Source: Novosphingobium sediminicola (GTDB lineage: Bacteria > Pseudomonadota > Alphaproteobacteria > Sphingomonadales > Sphingomonadaceae). From it: DNA of 64,000 nucleotides. Position 1 is the stretch's first letter. Each line of letters starts with the position of its first letter. Positions 15,979 through 24,004 of this stretch are shown here, one piece after another. The notes beneath the pieces were generated by a model. It had not been told where the DNA came from, did no database searches, and saw only the letters and a program-made list of their open reading frames with translations. The translations under genes and the position numbers were made by a program. Location: positions 32,319 to 96,318 of the forward strand of contig NZ_JACIDX010000020.1 of assembly GCF_014196525.1 (NCBI RefSeq), read 5' to 3'.

Positions 15979-17445
15979 TCAGATCGCCATGACGACGGTT
16001 TTGGGTTCCAGATAGGCGTCCAGCACCTCGGCCCCGTTTTCCCGGCCCAGACCCGAATGCTTCATCCCGCCAAACGGGAAAGCGGGGTCGGCCAGCATGA
16101 TGCAATTGGCAAAGACCGTGCCCGCCTCCAACCGCGCCGCCGCGTGATGCGCGGTGGAAAGATCACGGGTCCAGATATGGGCGGCAAGGCCATAGGCGCT
16201 GTCATTGGCCCTAGCGATAACCTCGTCGAGATCGTCGAAGGGGGTGACGGCCAGCACCGGGCCGAACACTTCCTCACGCGCGATTTCGGCGCCATGGGGC
16301 ACATCGCGCAGCACGATTGGGGCGACATAATGGCCTTGCGCGGGTATGGCCGCCTGCGGTCCTACCCGCGCGATGCCCGCCGCCATGGCACGTTCGACAA
16401 AACCGGACACGCGGGCCTTCTGGCGCGCGCTGATCAGCGGCCCAAGCTGGCTGGCACGATCCGCGCTGGGGCCCAGTGTTTGCGAGGCCCCAACCTGCGC
16501 CAGCCCTTCCAGCACCTGTTCATAGATCGAGCGATGGACATGGGCCACGCTGCCCGCATAGCAGACCTGACCGGAGTTGAAGAAACAGCCCATCGCCGCC
16601 TGCGGAATGGCCAGCGAAAGATCGGCATCGGCGCAGATGATCGAGGGCGATTTGCCTCCCAGTTCCAGCGTGATCCGTTTGAAATCAGGCACGCTGGCGC
16701 CCAGAATGGCGCGGCCCGTCATGGTGGAGCCGGTAAAAGCCACCTTGGCGATGCCGGGATGACCTGCCAGCGCCCCCCCCGTTGCCCCATCACCCGTCAA
16801 GACCGTGAAGACGCCGGGCGGGAAACCGACCTCGCGTGCCAGTTCGGCAAGCCGTAGCGCCGAAAGCGGGGTTTCCGCCGCCGGTTTAAGGATCAGCGTG
16901 CATCCCGCCGCCAGCGCCGGGGCGATTTTCCACATGGCCAGCACCAGCGGGAAATTCCACGGCGTGATGGCCGCCACAACGCCCACCGGTTCACGGCGGG
17001 AATAGACGTGATAATGGCCCGGCGTTGCCGCCAATGTCCCGGCCCGGCCCGCCAGTTTCGAGGGCCATCCGGCATAGCAGCGCAGCCACGCAATGGCGGC
17101 AGGAATGTCCACCGCCTCGGCAAGGGCGACAGGCTTGCCGCAATCGAGCGCCTCCAGCGCGGCAAGACGGGGTAGATCGGACTCCATCGCATCGGCAAGG
17201 CGGTGGAGCAGGCGTTCGCGCGCCAGCGGGGCCAGATCGCGCCACGAAGGGTCCGCCAAAGCCCGCCGCGCCGCATCGACGGCGGCATCGACCGCATCGG
17301 CCCCCGCCACCGGCACATCAGCAAAGATCGCGCCGGTGCAGGGATCTTCGAGCCCATAGCGCCCTGCCTCCGGCAAGGGCGCGGCGCCGACCGACAGGCT
17401 AAGGTCCGGCAATTGCAAATCGGCAAAGCCGGGCTGCATCGTCAT
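15979..17445 (-). CDS. NAD(P)+-dependent aldehyde dehydrogenase
   Basis: A 488-residue ALDH superfamily enzyme. It has PWNFPLVLAMWKIAPALAAG, the cofactor motif FTGSTMTGRAI, the general-base Glu in ELGGKSP and the nucleophilic Cys in FFNSGQVCYAGS, with the C-terminal PFGGMKHSGLGRENG. It would convert the aldehyde made by the adjacent alcohol dehydrogenase into the acid that the CoA ligase activates. The start at 17445 is chosen because AGGA from the end of the araC gene lies 8 bases upstream; the frame open to 17553 lies within that gene. The gap to the araC stop is 4 bases. Confidence 0.93.
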   Translation of the reverse strand: MTMQPGFADLQLPDLSLSVGAAPLPEAGRYGLEDPCTGAIFADVPVAGADAVDAAVDAARRALADPSWRDLAPLARERLLHRLADAMESDLPRLAALEALDCGKPVALAEAVDIPAAIAWLRCYAGWPSKLAGRAGTLAATPGHYHVYSRREPVGVVAAITPWNFPLVLAMWKIAPALAAGCTLILKPAAETPLSALRLAELAREVGFPPGVFTVLTGDGATGGALAGHPGIAKVAFTGSTMTGRAILGASVPDFKRITLELGGKSPSIICADADLSLAIPQAAMGCFFNSGQVCYAGSVAHVHRSIYEQVLEGLAQVGASQTLGPSADRASQLGPLISARQKARVSGFVERAMAAGIARVGPQAAIPAQGHYVAPIVLRDVPHGAEIAREEVFGPVLAVTPFDDLDEVIARANDSAYGLAAHIWTRDLSTAHHAAARLEAGTVFANCIMLADPAFPFGGMKHSGLGRENGAEVLDAYLEPKTVVMAI

Positions 17446-17449
17446 GAGG

Positions 17450-18334
17450 TCAATTCCTGTTTCTTTTGCGGAAATCGCTGGGCGCCTCGCCCGAGAAATG
17501 GCGGAAGGCACGGGTGAAATGGCTCTGGCTGGTAAAGCCCAGGCTTTCGGCAATCATGGCGATCGACATGTCGCTCTGGTGCAGCATCTGCTGCGCCTTA
17601 TCGAGGCGGGTCTTCATCACATATTGATGCGGGGAAAGCCCGGTCGCCTTGCGAAACACCCGGCAGAAATGCGAAGGTGTAAGGCCCGCCACGCTCGACA
17701 TTTCCTCGAGCGAATGCTCGGCCTCTGGGTTTTGCAGGATGGCGTTCATCACATGGTGAATGCGGTAGGAGGAGAAGGAGGCGGTAGGAATATCCTGCGA
17801 TGTCATCGAATTGGCGCCGCGCAGGATATGCGCCTTGAGCGCGTTGACCAGCGCGCCGATATAGACCTCACGCTCCGTGCTTTGCGGGGCATAGAGTTCG
17901 GAGAGCACCTGCCGCGTCAGCGCCGCGCCAAGCGGATCGGAAAAAGCAAAACGCATCTGGCGGAATTGATCCTGCGCGGGCGCGCGGAACAATTGCTCGG
18001 ACGAAACACTGAGCGTCACGACATCGAGTTCGCCATCCACCAGCCAGCCCGTCTGTTGCCCCGCCGGCACGATGGTGGCGCAGCCGGGGATCGAGACATG
18101 CTCGCTCCACCCGCCGTTCAGCCATGTCCGGTTGTGCTGCTGCCCGGCGATATGCATGGTGTAGAGCGGTTCGGGCAAGGCCGGCACGGTGTAGGAGCCG
18201 ACGAATTGCCGCCACCGGCACAATTGCCAGCCATCCTGCTTTGACCCCAATTGCATGTCCGGCCCCCGCCCCAGCGCATCGGCAATGATCGCCTCGCTGG
18301 TGCCCGCCGGATTTGAGCGTGCATGTTCCTGCAT
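17450..18334 (-). CDS. AraC-family transcriptional regulator
   Basis: A 294-residue regulator with a cupin-like N-terminal sensing domain and a C-terminal double helix-turn-helix (about 195-294). It shows SLEEMSSVAGLTPSHFCRVFRKATGLSPHQYV and MSIAMIAESLGFTSQSHFTRAFRHFSGEAPSDF, the standard AraC signature. GGGAGAG 5 bases upstream supports the start at 18334. It is encoded between the P450 and aldehyde dehydrogenase genes, so it probably activates this upper-pathway operon in response to substrate; the lower pathway appears to have its own TetR regulator. Confidence 0.88.
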   Translation of the reverse strand: MQEHARSNPAGTSEAIIADALGRGPDMQLGSKQDGWQLCRWRQFVGSYTVPALPEPLYTMHIAGQQHNRTWLNGGWSEHVSIPGCATIVPAGQQTGWLVDGELDVVTLSVSSEQLFRAPAQDQFRQMRFAFSDPLGAALTRQVLSELYAPQSTEREVYIGALVNALKAHILRGANSMTSQDIPTASFSSYRIHHVMNAILQNPEAEHSLEEMSSVAGLTPSHFCRVFRKATGLSPHQYVMKTRLDKAQQMLHQSDMSIAMIAESLGFTSQSHFTRAFRHFSGEAPSDFRKRNRN

Positions 18335-18360
18335 CTGTTCTCTCCCCGCGGGTCCGGCGA

Positions 18361-19611
18361 TCACCCGGCCTGCAATTTCACATCGAGATTCTTGAGCCCG
18401 TTTATGAAATTCGACCGGAACCGGCGCGGCGTGAACAAGAGTTCGAAACCTTTGACCCGCTCTGCCAGCAGACGGAACGCCACCCGCAATTGCATTTCGG
18501 CAAGGCGCGATCCGACACACACGTGCTGGCCGCTGCCGAAGCCTAGATGCTGGATGTTTCCGCGCGTGATGTCAAAATCATTGGGGCGTTCAAACACCGT
18601 CTCGTCACGATTGGCGGACGTGTACCACATCACCACCTTGTCGCCCTTGGCGATGCGCCTGTCGCCAAGGACCGTATCCTCGGTGGCGGTGCGGCGCATA
18701 TGCATCACGGGACTGGCATGGCGCACCATTTCGCGCACCGCGCCGGGCAAAAGATCGAGATTGCTGCGCAGTATTTGCCACTGATCGGGGTGCCGCGCGA
18801 AATTGACGATCGTGTGGCTGAGCGAATTGCGCGTGGTCTCATTGGCGCCGACCAGCGCGAGGATCATATTGCCCAGGAAATCTCGAAACGGAGTCGGTTG
18901 CCCGTCAATCTGGGCATTGGCCAGCAGGCTGGCCAGATCCTGTCCCGGCGTTTGGCGGCGGCTTTCGAACAATTCCCCCATCATGGTGAAGAAGCTGCCC
19001 AGAACCTGCGCCATCTGTTCGGGGCTTTGCCGGAAATCGGGGTCATCCTCGCCCACAAAGGCGTTGGTCCAGTCGTAAAGCAAATGCCAGTCGATCTGGG
19101 GCGGCAAATCGAACAATTCGCACAAAGTCATCAGGGGCAAAGGTGCCGACAGCGCCTGCACCATATCCACTGGCTGATCGAGGGGAATGGCGTCCAGCAA
19201 CACCCTGCACCGCTCGACAATCCGCTCCTCGATCCCCGCCAGCCTGCCGGGAGAAACGGCAGGCATCATCATCTTGCGATATTGGGTATGGACCGGCGGG
19301 TCGACAGAGATGAAAGGAATGCCGATGGAGCTTTCCCCCGCCCCGGTCAGACCAACTTCATTTTCGTTAAAGATGCGATGGCCGCCATTGGCATGGGCGG
19401 AGGAAAACAGCTTGGGTTGGCGCGACACTTCGACAATATCGGCATAGCGCAAAACCGCCCAGAAGCCCGGCCCGTCGCTTTCCTCGTTCCAATAGACCGG
19501 ATCGGTCCGGCGCAATTGCGCAAACAGATCGTGGGGAACCTCCTCCACATAGAGATCGGGATTTTTCAGATCCGGTCGGGCCAATGACCGGGTAAGTGTG
19601 GCAAGCACCAT
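18361..19611 (-). CDS. Cytochrome P450 monooxygenase
   Basis: A 416-residue soluble bacterial P450. The I-helix oxygen-activating region reads ALVGANETTRNSLS, the K-helix ExxR is EMVR, and the haem-binding loop is FGSGQHVCVGSRLA with the proximal Cys. The GANETTRN form and the VDPPVHTQYRKMMMPAVS block recall the CYP125/142/124 and terpene-hydroxylating CYP108/111 groups, which hydroxylate sterol side chains or terpenoids; assignment to a family needs an alignment. GGAG 7 bases upstream supports the ATG at 19611. No ferredoxin or reductase gene is next to it, so electron partners must be encoded elsewhere. Confidence 0.92.
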   Translation of the reverse strand: MVLATLTRSLARPDLKNPDLYVEEVPHDLFAQLRRTDPVYWNEESDGPGFWAVLRYADIVEVSRQPKLFSSAHANGGHRIFNENEVGLTGAGESSIGIPFISVDPPVHTQYRKMMMPAVSPGRLAGIEERIVERCRVLLDAIPLDQPVDMVQALSAPLPLMTLCELFDLPPQIDWHLLYDWTNAFVGEDDPDFRQSPEQMAQVLGSFFTMMGELFESRRQTPGQDLASLLANAQIDGQPTPFRDFLGNMILALVGANETTRNSLSHTIVNFARHPDQWQILRSNLDLLPGAVREMVRHASPVMHMRRTATEDTVLGDRRIAKGDKVVMWYTSANRDETVFERPNDFDITRGNIQHLGFGSGQHVCVGSRLAEMQLRVAFRLLAERVKGFELLFTPRRFRSNFINGLKNLDVKLQAG

Positions 19612-19631
19612 GGCGGTTCTCCGAAAAAGCG

Positions 19632-21887
19632 TCAGAAGCTGACGCGGCCGCTCAGGCCAAAGGTGCGGGGCGTTGCGGGCACGAGGAAATTATAGGGAAA
19701 GCCCGCCCCGCGCAGGTCCAGCCCATAGGCATAGACCCGCGCGTTCAGCGCATTGTTCACCCATGCGCGCAATTGATAATTACCGTGTTTCCAGAGCAGC
19801 TGCGCGTTCACCTTGGCATAGCCATTCTGCTGCAGCTCGCTGTTCATCTGTCCCGTGCCCGGCGCATTGGCCAGATTGAACGGGGCGAAATACTGGCGCC
19901 CGCTATAAGCCAGATTGGGCGAGAGGGTCAGCACATCGCGCCCGCTGTCGATCAGGTTGATGTCCGCCCCGACCTGGGCCGTGACATGCGGGGCAAAGGG
20001 CAGATCCTTGCCCGCCAAATTGGCGCCCTGAAGCGTCAGTTCCTTGTACTGGGCATGCAGCAACCCGACCGAACCGTTGAAGGACAGCCCCCTCGCCGCC
20101 TGCCAGTTGAATTCAGCCTCCGCGCCATAGACTTCGGATTTGGGCGCGTTGACGAGGAAGGCCACCGGCCCGGCGCGCGTGTCCTGCAATTGCTGATTGG
20201 CATAATCATAATAAAACAGCGCGGTCGAGAAGGACAGGCTGCGGTCAAACAGCCGCCCCTTCAGCCCCGCCTCAAAGGCGTTCACCGTTTCCGGCTTCAC
20301 ATAATTGATGCCCGCCGAGGACGTATAGCTGCCCCCGTTGAAAGCGCCCGAGCGATAGCCGCGATTGTAGCTGACATAGGACAGCAGCCCGTTATCAAAC
20401 TTGTAGCTGAGCGCCGCGCGGCCGGTGAAAGCATTGTTCGACCCATCGAGCGCAAAACGCGCCGCAGGATCATAGGCGCAGGTGCCCGCCAGCCCCGCAC
20501 AGGGCACGGTCGTGGCCAGCGGCGTCTGCGCCGCACCGAAACCGCCCATGAAGAGATAGGCATAGCCATCGCGATACTGCGCCTTGTCCGACGTATAGCG
20601 CCCGCCCAGCGTCAGCGTCAGGCGCGGCGCGAGCGTGTAATCGGCCTGGGCAAAACCGGCGATGGAGGTGCGGGCCTGACGGAAATGCTGAAAGAAACCA
20701 CCATTGACGCCCGGCGCCAGCGCGCTGCCGATGCTGAAATTGTTGTCGGTGATCGTGCGGTCCCAGCCATAGAACAGGCCGGTCACCAGCTTGAGCCTGT
20801 CAGAACTGTAATTGATCCGCGCTTCTTCGGCGAACTGGCGGAAATCGGACTTCCAGTTGATGTAAAGGATGTCGAGCGGGGCGCCATCGGCATTCTGGCC
20901 CATGTTGATGCTGCCCCCGTCATAGGAGGTGATCGAGGTCAGTGTGACGGCGGAGCTGAGGGCATAGGAGATATTGGCGGCCACGCCCCATGCACGGGTG
21001 CGGTTCAGACCAAGGTTCTTCTCATTGACCTCAAAGAAACCAAGCCCGCTGCGCGCCGATTGCAGCCCGAAAGTGGCCGAACCGGTGGGATTGTCCCGCC
21101 CGGCATAGGCGCGGATCTTGATGTCCAGCCCCGAGCCGGTGGGTTTGATCCGCAAGGACAAGCGGCCTTGCAAAGTGTCCTGACTCGATGGATTGACCCC
21201 GCCCGGATAGAGGTTCCTGAACTGGCCATCACCCTTCACATAATTGACGGCCATGCGCAGGCCGACCTGATCCTGCGCCAGCGTGGTTTCCAGCGCGCCT
21301 TGCGCGGTAAACGTGTTGAAATTGCCATATCCGGCTTCAAGATAGCCGTTGGTGCCCTCCAGCTTGGGCGCGCGGGTAATGAAATTGATTGCACCGCCCG
21401 TGGTGTTGCGGCCAAACAGCGTGCCCTGCGGCCCCCGCAGCACCTCCACCCGGTCCAGATCGAACAGGCCCATGCCATGGCTGGCCCGCGCAGCCAGATA
21501 GACATCGTCCATATAGACGCCCACCGGCGAGACCTGATTGGAATTATACTCGTTGGCAACCGAAATGCCGCGCATCGAGAAATTGGGCTGAGCCGCGCCG
21601 AAATTGGTGCTGACCTGAAGATTGGGCACGGCCTGCGCCAGATTGACCGAATTGGTCACGCCCTTGCTGGTCAGGCCGCTGCCCCCCAGCGCGGAAATGG
21701 CCAGCGGCACATCCATCACCGATTGCGCGCGACGCTGCGCGGTCACCACGATCTCGGCGGCCTCGGGCCGGGCGCCGCCGTCCTTCTCATCGGCCGCCGC
21801 GCGGGCGGGCATGGCCAAAACCAGCATGGAACCAAGGGTCAGCAGGCCGACACGCCATCCCGCATGCGCCAGAACTTTCGTTCCCAT
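19632..21887 (-). CDS. TonB-dependent outer-membrane receptor (sphingomonad catabolic type)
   Basis: A 751-residue receptor. A signal peptide (cleavage near ARA-AADEK) is followed by a TonB-box-like EIVVTAQRR, the plug (VMDVPLAISALGG through VEVLRGPQGTLFGRNTTGGAINFITR) and a 22-strand barrel ending in GLSGRVSF. The VLRGPQGTLFGRNTTGG plug is that of the large sphingomonad family often encoded beside catabolic genes, and not of the siderophore receptors seen later in this window. Twenty bases separate it from the P450 gene, so it likely imports the hydrophobic substrate of the pathway. No Fur-like site was seen upstream. Confidence 0.92.
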   Translation of the reverse strand: MGTKVLAHAGWRVGLLTLGSMLVLAMPARAAADEKDGGARPEAAEIVVTAQRRAQSVMDVPLAISALGGSGLTSKGVTNSVNLAQAVPNLQVSTNFGAAQPNFSMRGISVANEYNSNQVSPVGVYMDDVYLAARASHGMGLFDLDRVEVLRGPQGTLFGRNTTGGAINFITRAPKLEGTNGYLEAGYGNFNTFTAQGALETTLAQDQVGLRMAVNYVKGDGQFRNLYPGGVNPSSQDTLQGRLSLRIKPTGSGLDIKIRAYAGRDNPTGSATFGLQSARSGLGFFEVNEKNLGLNRTRAWGVAANISYALSSAVTLTSITSYDGGSINMGQNADGAPLDILYINWKSDFRQFAEEARINYSSDRLKLVTGLFYGWDRTITDNNFSIGSALAPGVNGGFFQHFRQARTSIAGFAQADYTLAPRLTLTLGGRYTSDKAQYRDGYAYLFMGGFGAAQTPLATTVPCAGLAGTCAYDPAARFALDGSNNAFTGRAALSYKFDNGLLSYVSYNRGYRSGAFNGGSYTSSAGINYVKPETVNAFEAGLKGRLFDRSLSFSTALFYYDYANQQLQDTRAGPVAFLVNAPKSEVYGAEAEFNWQAARGLSFNGSVGLLHAQYKELTLQGANLAGKDLPFAPHVTAQVGADINLIDSGRDVLTLSPNLAYSGRQYFAPFNLANAPGTGQMNSELQQNGYAKVNAQLLWKHGNYQLRAWVNNALNARVYAYGLDLRGAGFPYNFLVPATPRTFGLSGRVSF

Positions 21888-22154
21888 TATCCTCTCCTCC
21901 CATTAACCGGCGGCATTTACCGCTCGGCTGCTTTTTGCGCCGTCCGGACCTTACCGGTGGCTGTGAGGATCGATGTATCGTTAATGGATGGCGATGGCTT
22001 TAGACGTCCTTGTCGCAAAATTTGGCATTTCCTGCTCTGCCCTTGCCTCCTTGTGCTGCCGGCTGCTTTTCCCGGTCAAAGAAAGCGCGCCGTATGCCCG
22101 CCCGCCCTGTTTGGGCTCCGCGCGGCAAGCGAGCCAAAGCCATGGAGAGGCCTC

Positions 22155-23708
22155 TTGTTCGACCCCCCGTTTCCTTCTGACCGCCAGCTTTCTCATCCGC
22201 GCCATTTTGCCAGGATCTGTCCCGAGAAACCGGCCTGCATCTTTGCCGATACAGACGATGCGCTCAGCTATGGCGCGATGGAGGCAGCGGCCAATCAGGG
22301 CGCGCATTTCCTGCGCAGCATGGGCCTGCGGCGAGGCGATGCCTTGGCGGTGATGCTGGACAATGAAGCGGCCACCTTCACCATCGCCTGGGCGGCCCAG
22401 CGCTGCGGCCTCTATCTCACCAGCATCTCGACCCGGCTGAGCCCGCAGGATGCCGCCTATATCCTGCATGATTGCGGCGCGCGCCTGCTGGTGCTGTCCG
22501 ACCGTCTGGCGGAACTGAGCAGGCAGATCGCCGCGCTTGCGCCCGATGTGCCCGTCCGTACCATCGGCGGGCCGCAGGGCTGGCAGGAAGCGATCGTCGC
22601 CATGCCCATCACCCCGATCGGCGATGAAAGCCCCGGCGCGGATATGCTCTATTCCTCGGGCACTACAGGGCGGCCCAAGGGTGTCAAACCGCCTCTGCCC
22701 GAAGGATCGCTGGGCCAGATCACCCCGCTGATGGCCATGGGCAAGGGACTCTACGGCATGGACCATGACATGGTCTATCTCTCCACCTCGCCGCTTTATC
22801 ATGCCGCGCCGCTGCGCTGGGCGCTCACCGCGCATCGCTTTGGCGCCAGCGTCGTGGTGATGAACAAATTCGATGCCGAAGCCGCACTCGGGCTGGTTCA
22901 GAAGCATAGGGTTACGCATGGCACATGGGTGCCCACCCATTTCGTCCGCCTGCTCAAGCTGGATGAATCCTTGCGCAAACGGTATGATCTTTCCTCGATG
23001 CGGGCCGCGATCCATGCCGGTGCGCCCTGCGCGGTGGCGGTGAAGCAGGCGATGATCGACTGGTGGGGGCCGATCATCGAGGAATATTATTCCGGCACGG
23101 AAATGTGCGGCATCACCGCCCTGTGTTCGCAGGAATGGCTGGAAAGGCCCGGTTCGGTAGGCAAGGCCGTGCTGGGCGAATTGCATATTCTGGATGACGA
23201 GGGACAGGAATTGCCTATTGGCCATACCGGCAATGTCTATTTCGCCCATGGCCCGGCCTTTGAATATCATCAGGACCCGGACAAGACCCGTCAGGCCCAC
23301 AATGATCGCGGCTGGGCCACGATGGGCGACATCGGGCATCTGGATGCGGACGACTATCTTTTTCTGACCGATCGCAAAAATTTCATGATCATTTCGGGGG
23401 GGGTGAATATCTATCCGCAGGAGATCGAGAATTACCTGATCTCGCACCCCGCCATTGCCGATATTGCCGTGGTGGGCGCGCCGGATGCGGAAATGGGCGA
23501 AATCGCGGTAGCGGTGGTGCAACCGGTTGAGGGGGTTGTCGGTGATGAAGCGCTTGCCTGCGATCTGCAGGCCTATGCCAGGCAAGGGCTGGGCGGTATC
23601 AAGGCTCCCAAGCGGTTTGAGTTTCGCCGGGATCTGCCCCGGGAGCCGACCGGAAAATTGCTGAAAAGCAAGCTGGTGGAGGAATTTCGCGCCGGGGCTG
23701 GTGGGTAA
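22155..23708 (+). CDS. AMP-dependent acyl-CoA synthetase/ligase
   Basis: A 517-residue adenylate-forming enzyme that activates a carboxylate with ATP and CoA. The P-loop is YSSGTTGRPKGV, the A5 region YSGTEMCG, the hinge Asp in GDIGHLDADDYLFLTDRKNFM, then SGGVNIYPQEIE, and the catalytic Lys in PTGKLLKSKL. The TTG start at 22155 with GGAGAGG 4 bases upstream is preferred; the frame is open much further upstream but there it runs antisense to the TonB receptor gene. It is divergent from the receptor/P450 operon and probably supplies the acyl-CoA to the beta-oxidation operon. Confidence 0.88.
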   Translation: MFDPPFPSDRQLSHPRHFARICPEKPACIFADTDDALSYGAMEAAANQGAHFLRSMGLRRGDALAVMLDNEAATFTIAWAAQRCGLYLTSISTRLSPQDAAYILHDCGARLLVLSDRLAELSRQIAALAPDVPVRTIGGPQGWQEAIVAMPITPIGDESPGADMLYSSGTTGRPKGVKPPLPEGSLGQITPLMAMGKGLYGMDHDMVYLSTSPLYHAAPLRWALTAHRFGASVVVMNKFDAEAALGLVQKHRVTHGTWVPTHFVRLLKLDESLRKRYDLSSMRAAIHAGAPCAVAVKQAMIDWWGPIIEEYYSGTEMCGITALCSQEWLERPGSVGKAVLGELHILDDEGQELPIGHTGNVYFAHGPAFEYHQDPDKTRQAHNDRGWATMGDIGHLDADDYLFLTDRKNFMIISGGVNIYPQEIENYLISHPAIADIAVVGAPDAEMGEIAVAVVQPVEGVVGDEALACDLQAYARQGLGGIKAPKRFEFRRDLPREPTGKLLKSKLVEEFRAGAGG

Positions 23709-23948
23709 AGTCAGCCGGATCGCCGGGGCTTCGGGGAAGCTTTCATAGATGCTCGGGCGTGGCCAAGCGTTACGCTCCAAGCCCATGTCTCAGTAGCGGG
23801 CGGAAAAGGTGGGCCTGTCAAAGAGCTCTTGGCTGCCCGCGGACGGATGTTTTCAATGCCTATGCGAGACAGGCCAAGGACATATTCTGATCCGGATTAT
23901 TTGCCGCCGTTCTGCCCAAATCCCGCGATTTTCGTCAAACTCCACTAT

Positions 23949-23963
23949 TGCAATTAATTCTCA
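23949..23963. promoter_or_regulatory. Fur-type operator candidate upstream of siderophore receptor
   Basis: TGCAATT-A-ATTCTCA, a 7-1-7 arrangement, followed by TTTGCG, resembles alphaproteobacterial Fur sites. It lies about 40 bases before the receptor start at 24005. Within the 296-base gap 23709-24004 this is the only signal I can support. Confidence 0.55.
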
Positions 23964-24004
23964 TTTGCGTATTAGCCCTGCAAAATGTTGTTTGTGGGGA
24001 CGAA

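Noticed and set aside
19596..23708. A plus-strand open frame of about 1370 codons
   Set aside because: Its first two-thirds run antisense to the TonB receptor gene, with arginine/glutamine-rich shadow composition; only the ligase part from about 22155 matches a family.
21981..23786. A minus-strand frame of about 600 codons opposite the ligase
   Set aside because: Shadow of the GC-rich ligase gene; His/Arg/Gly-rich with no recognisable domain.
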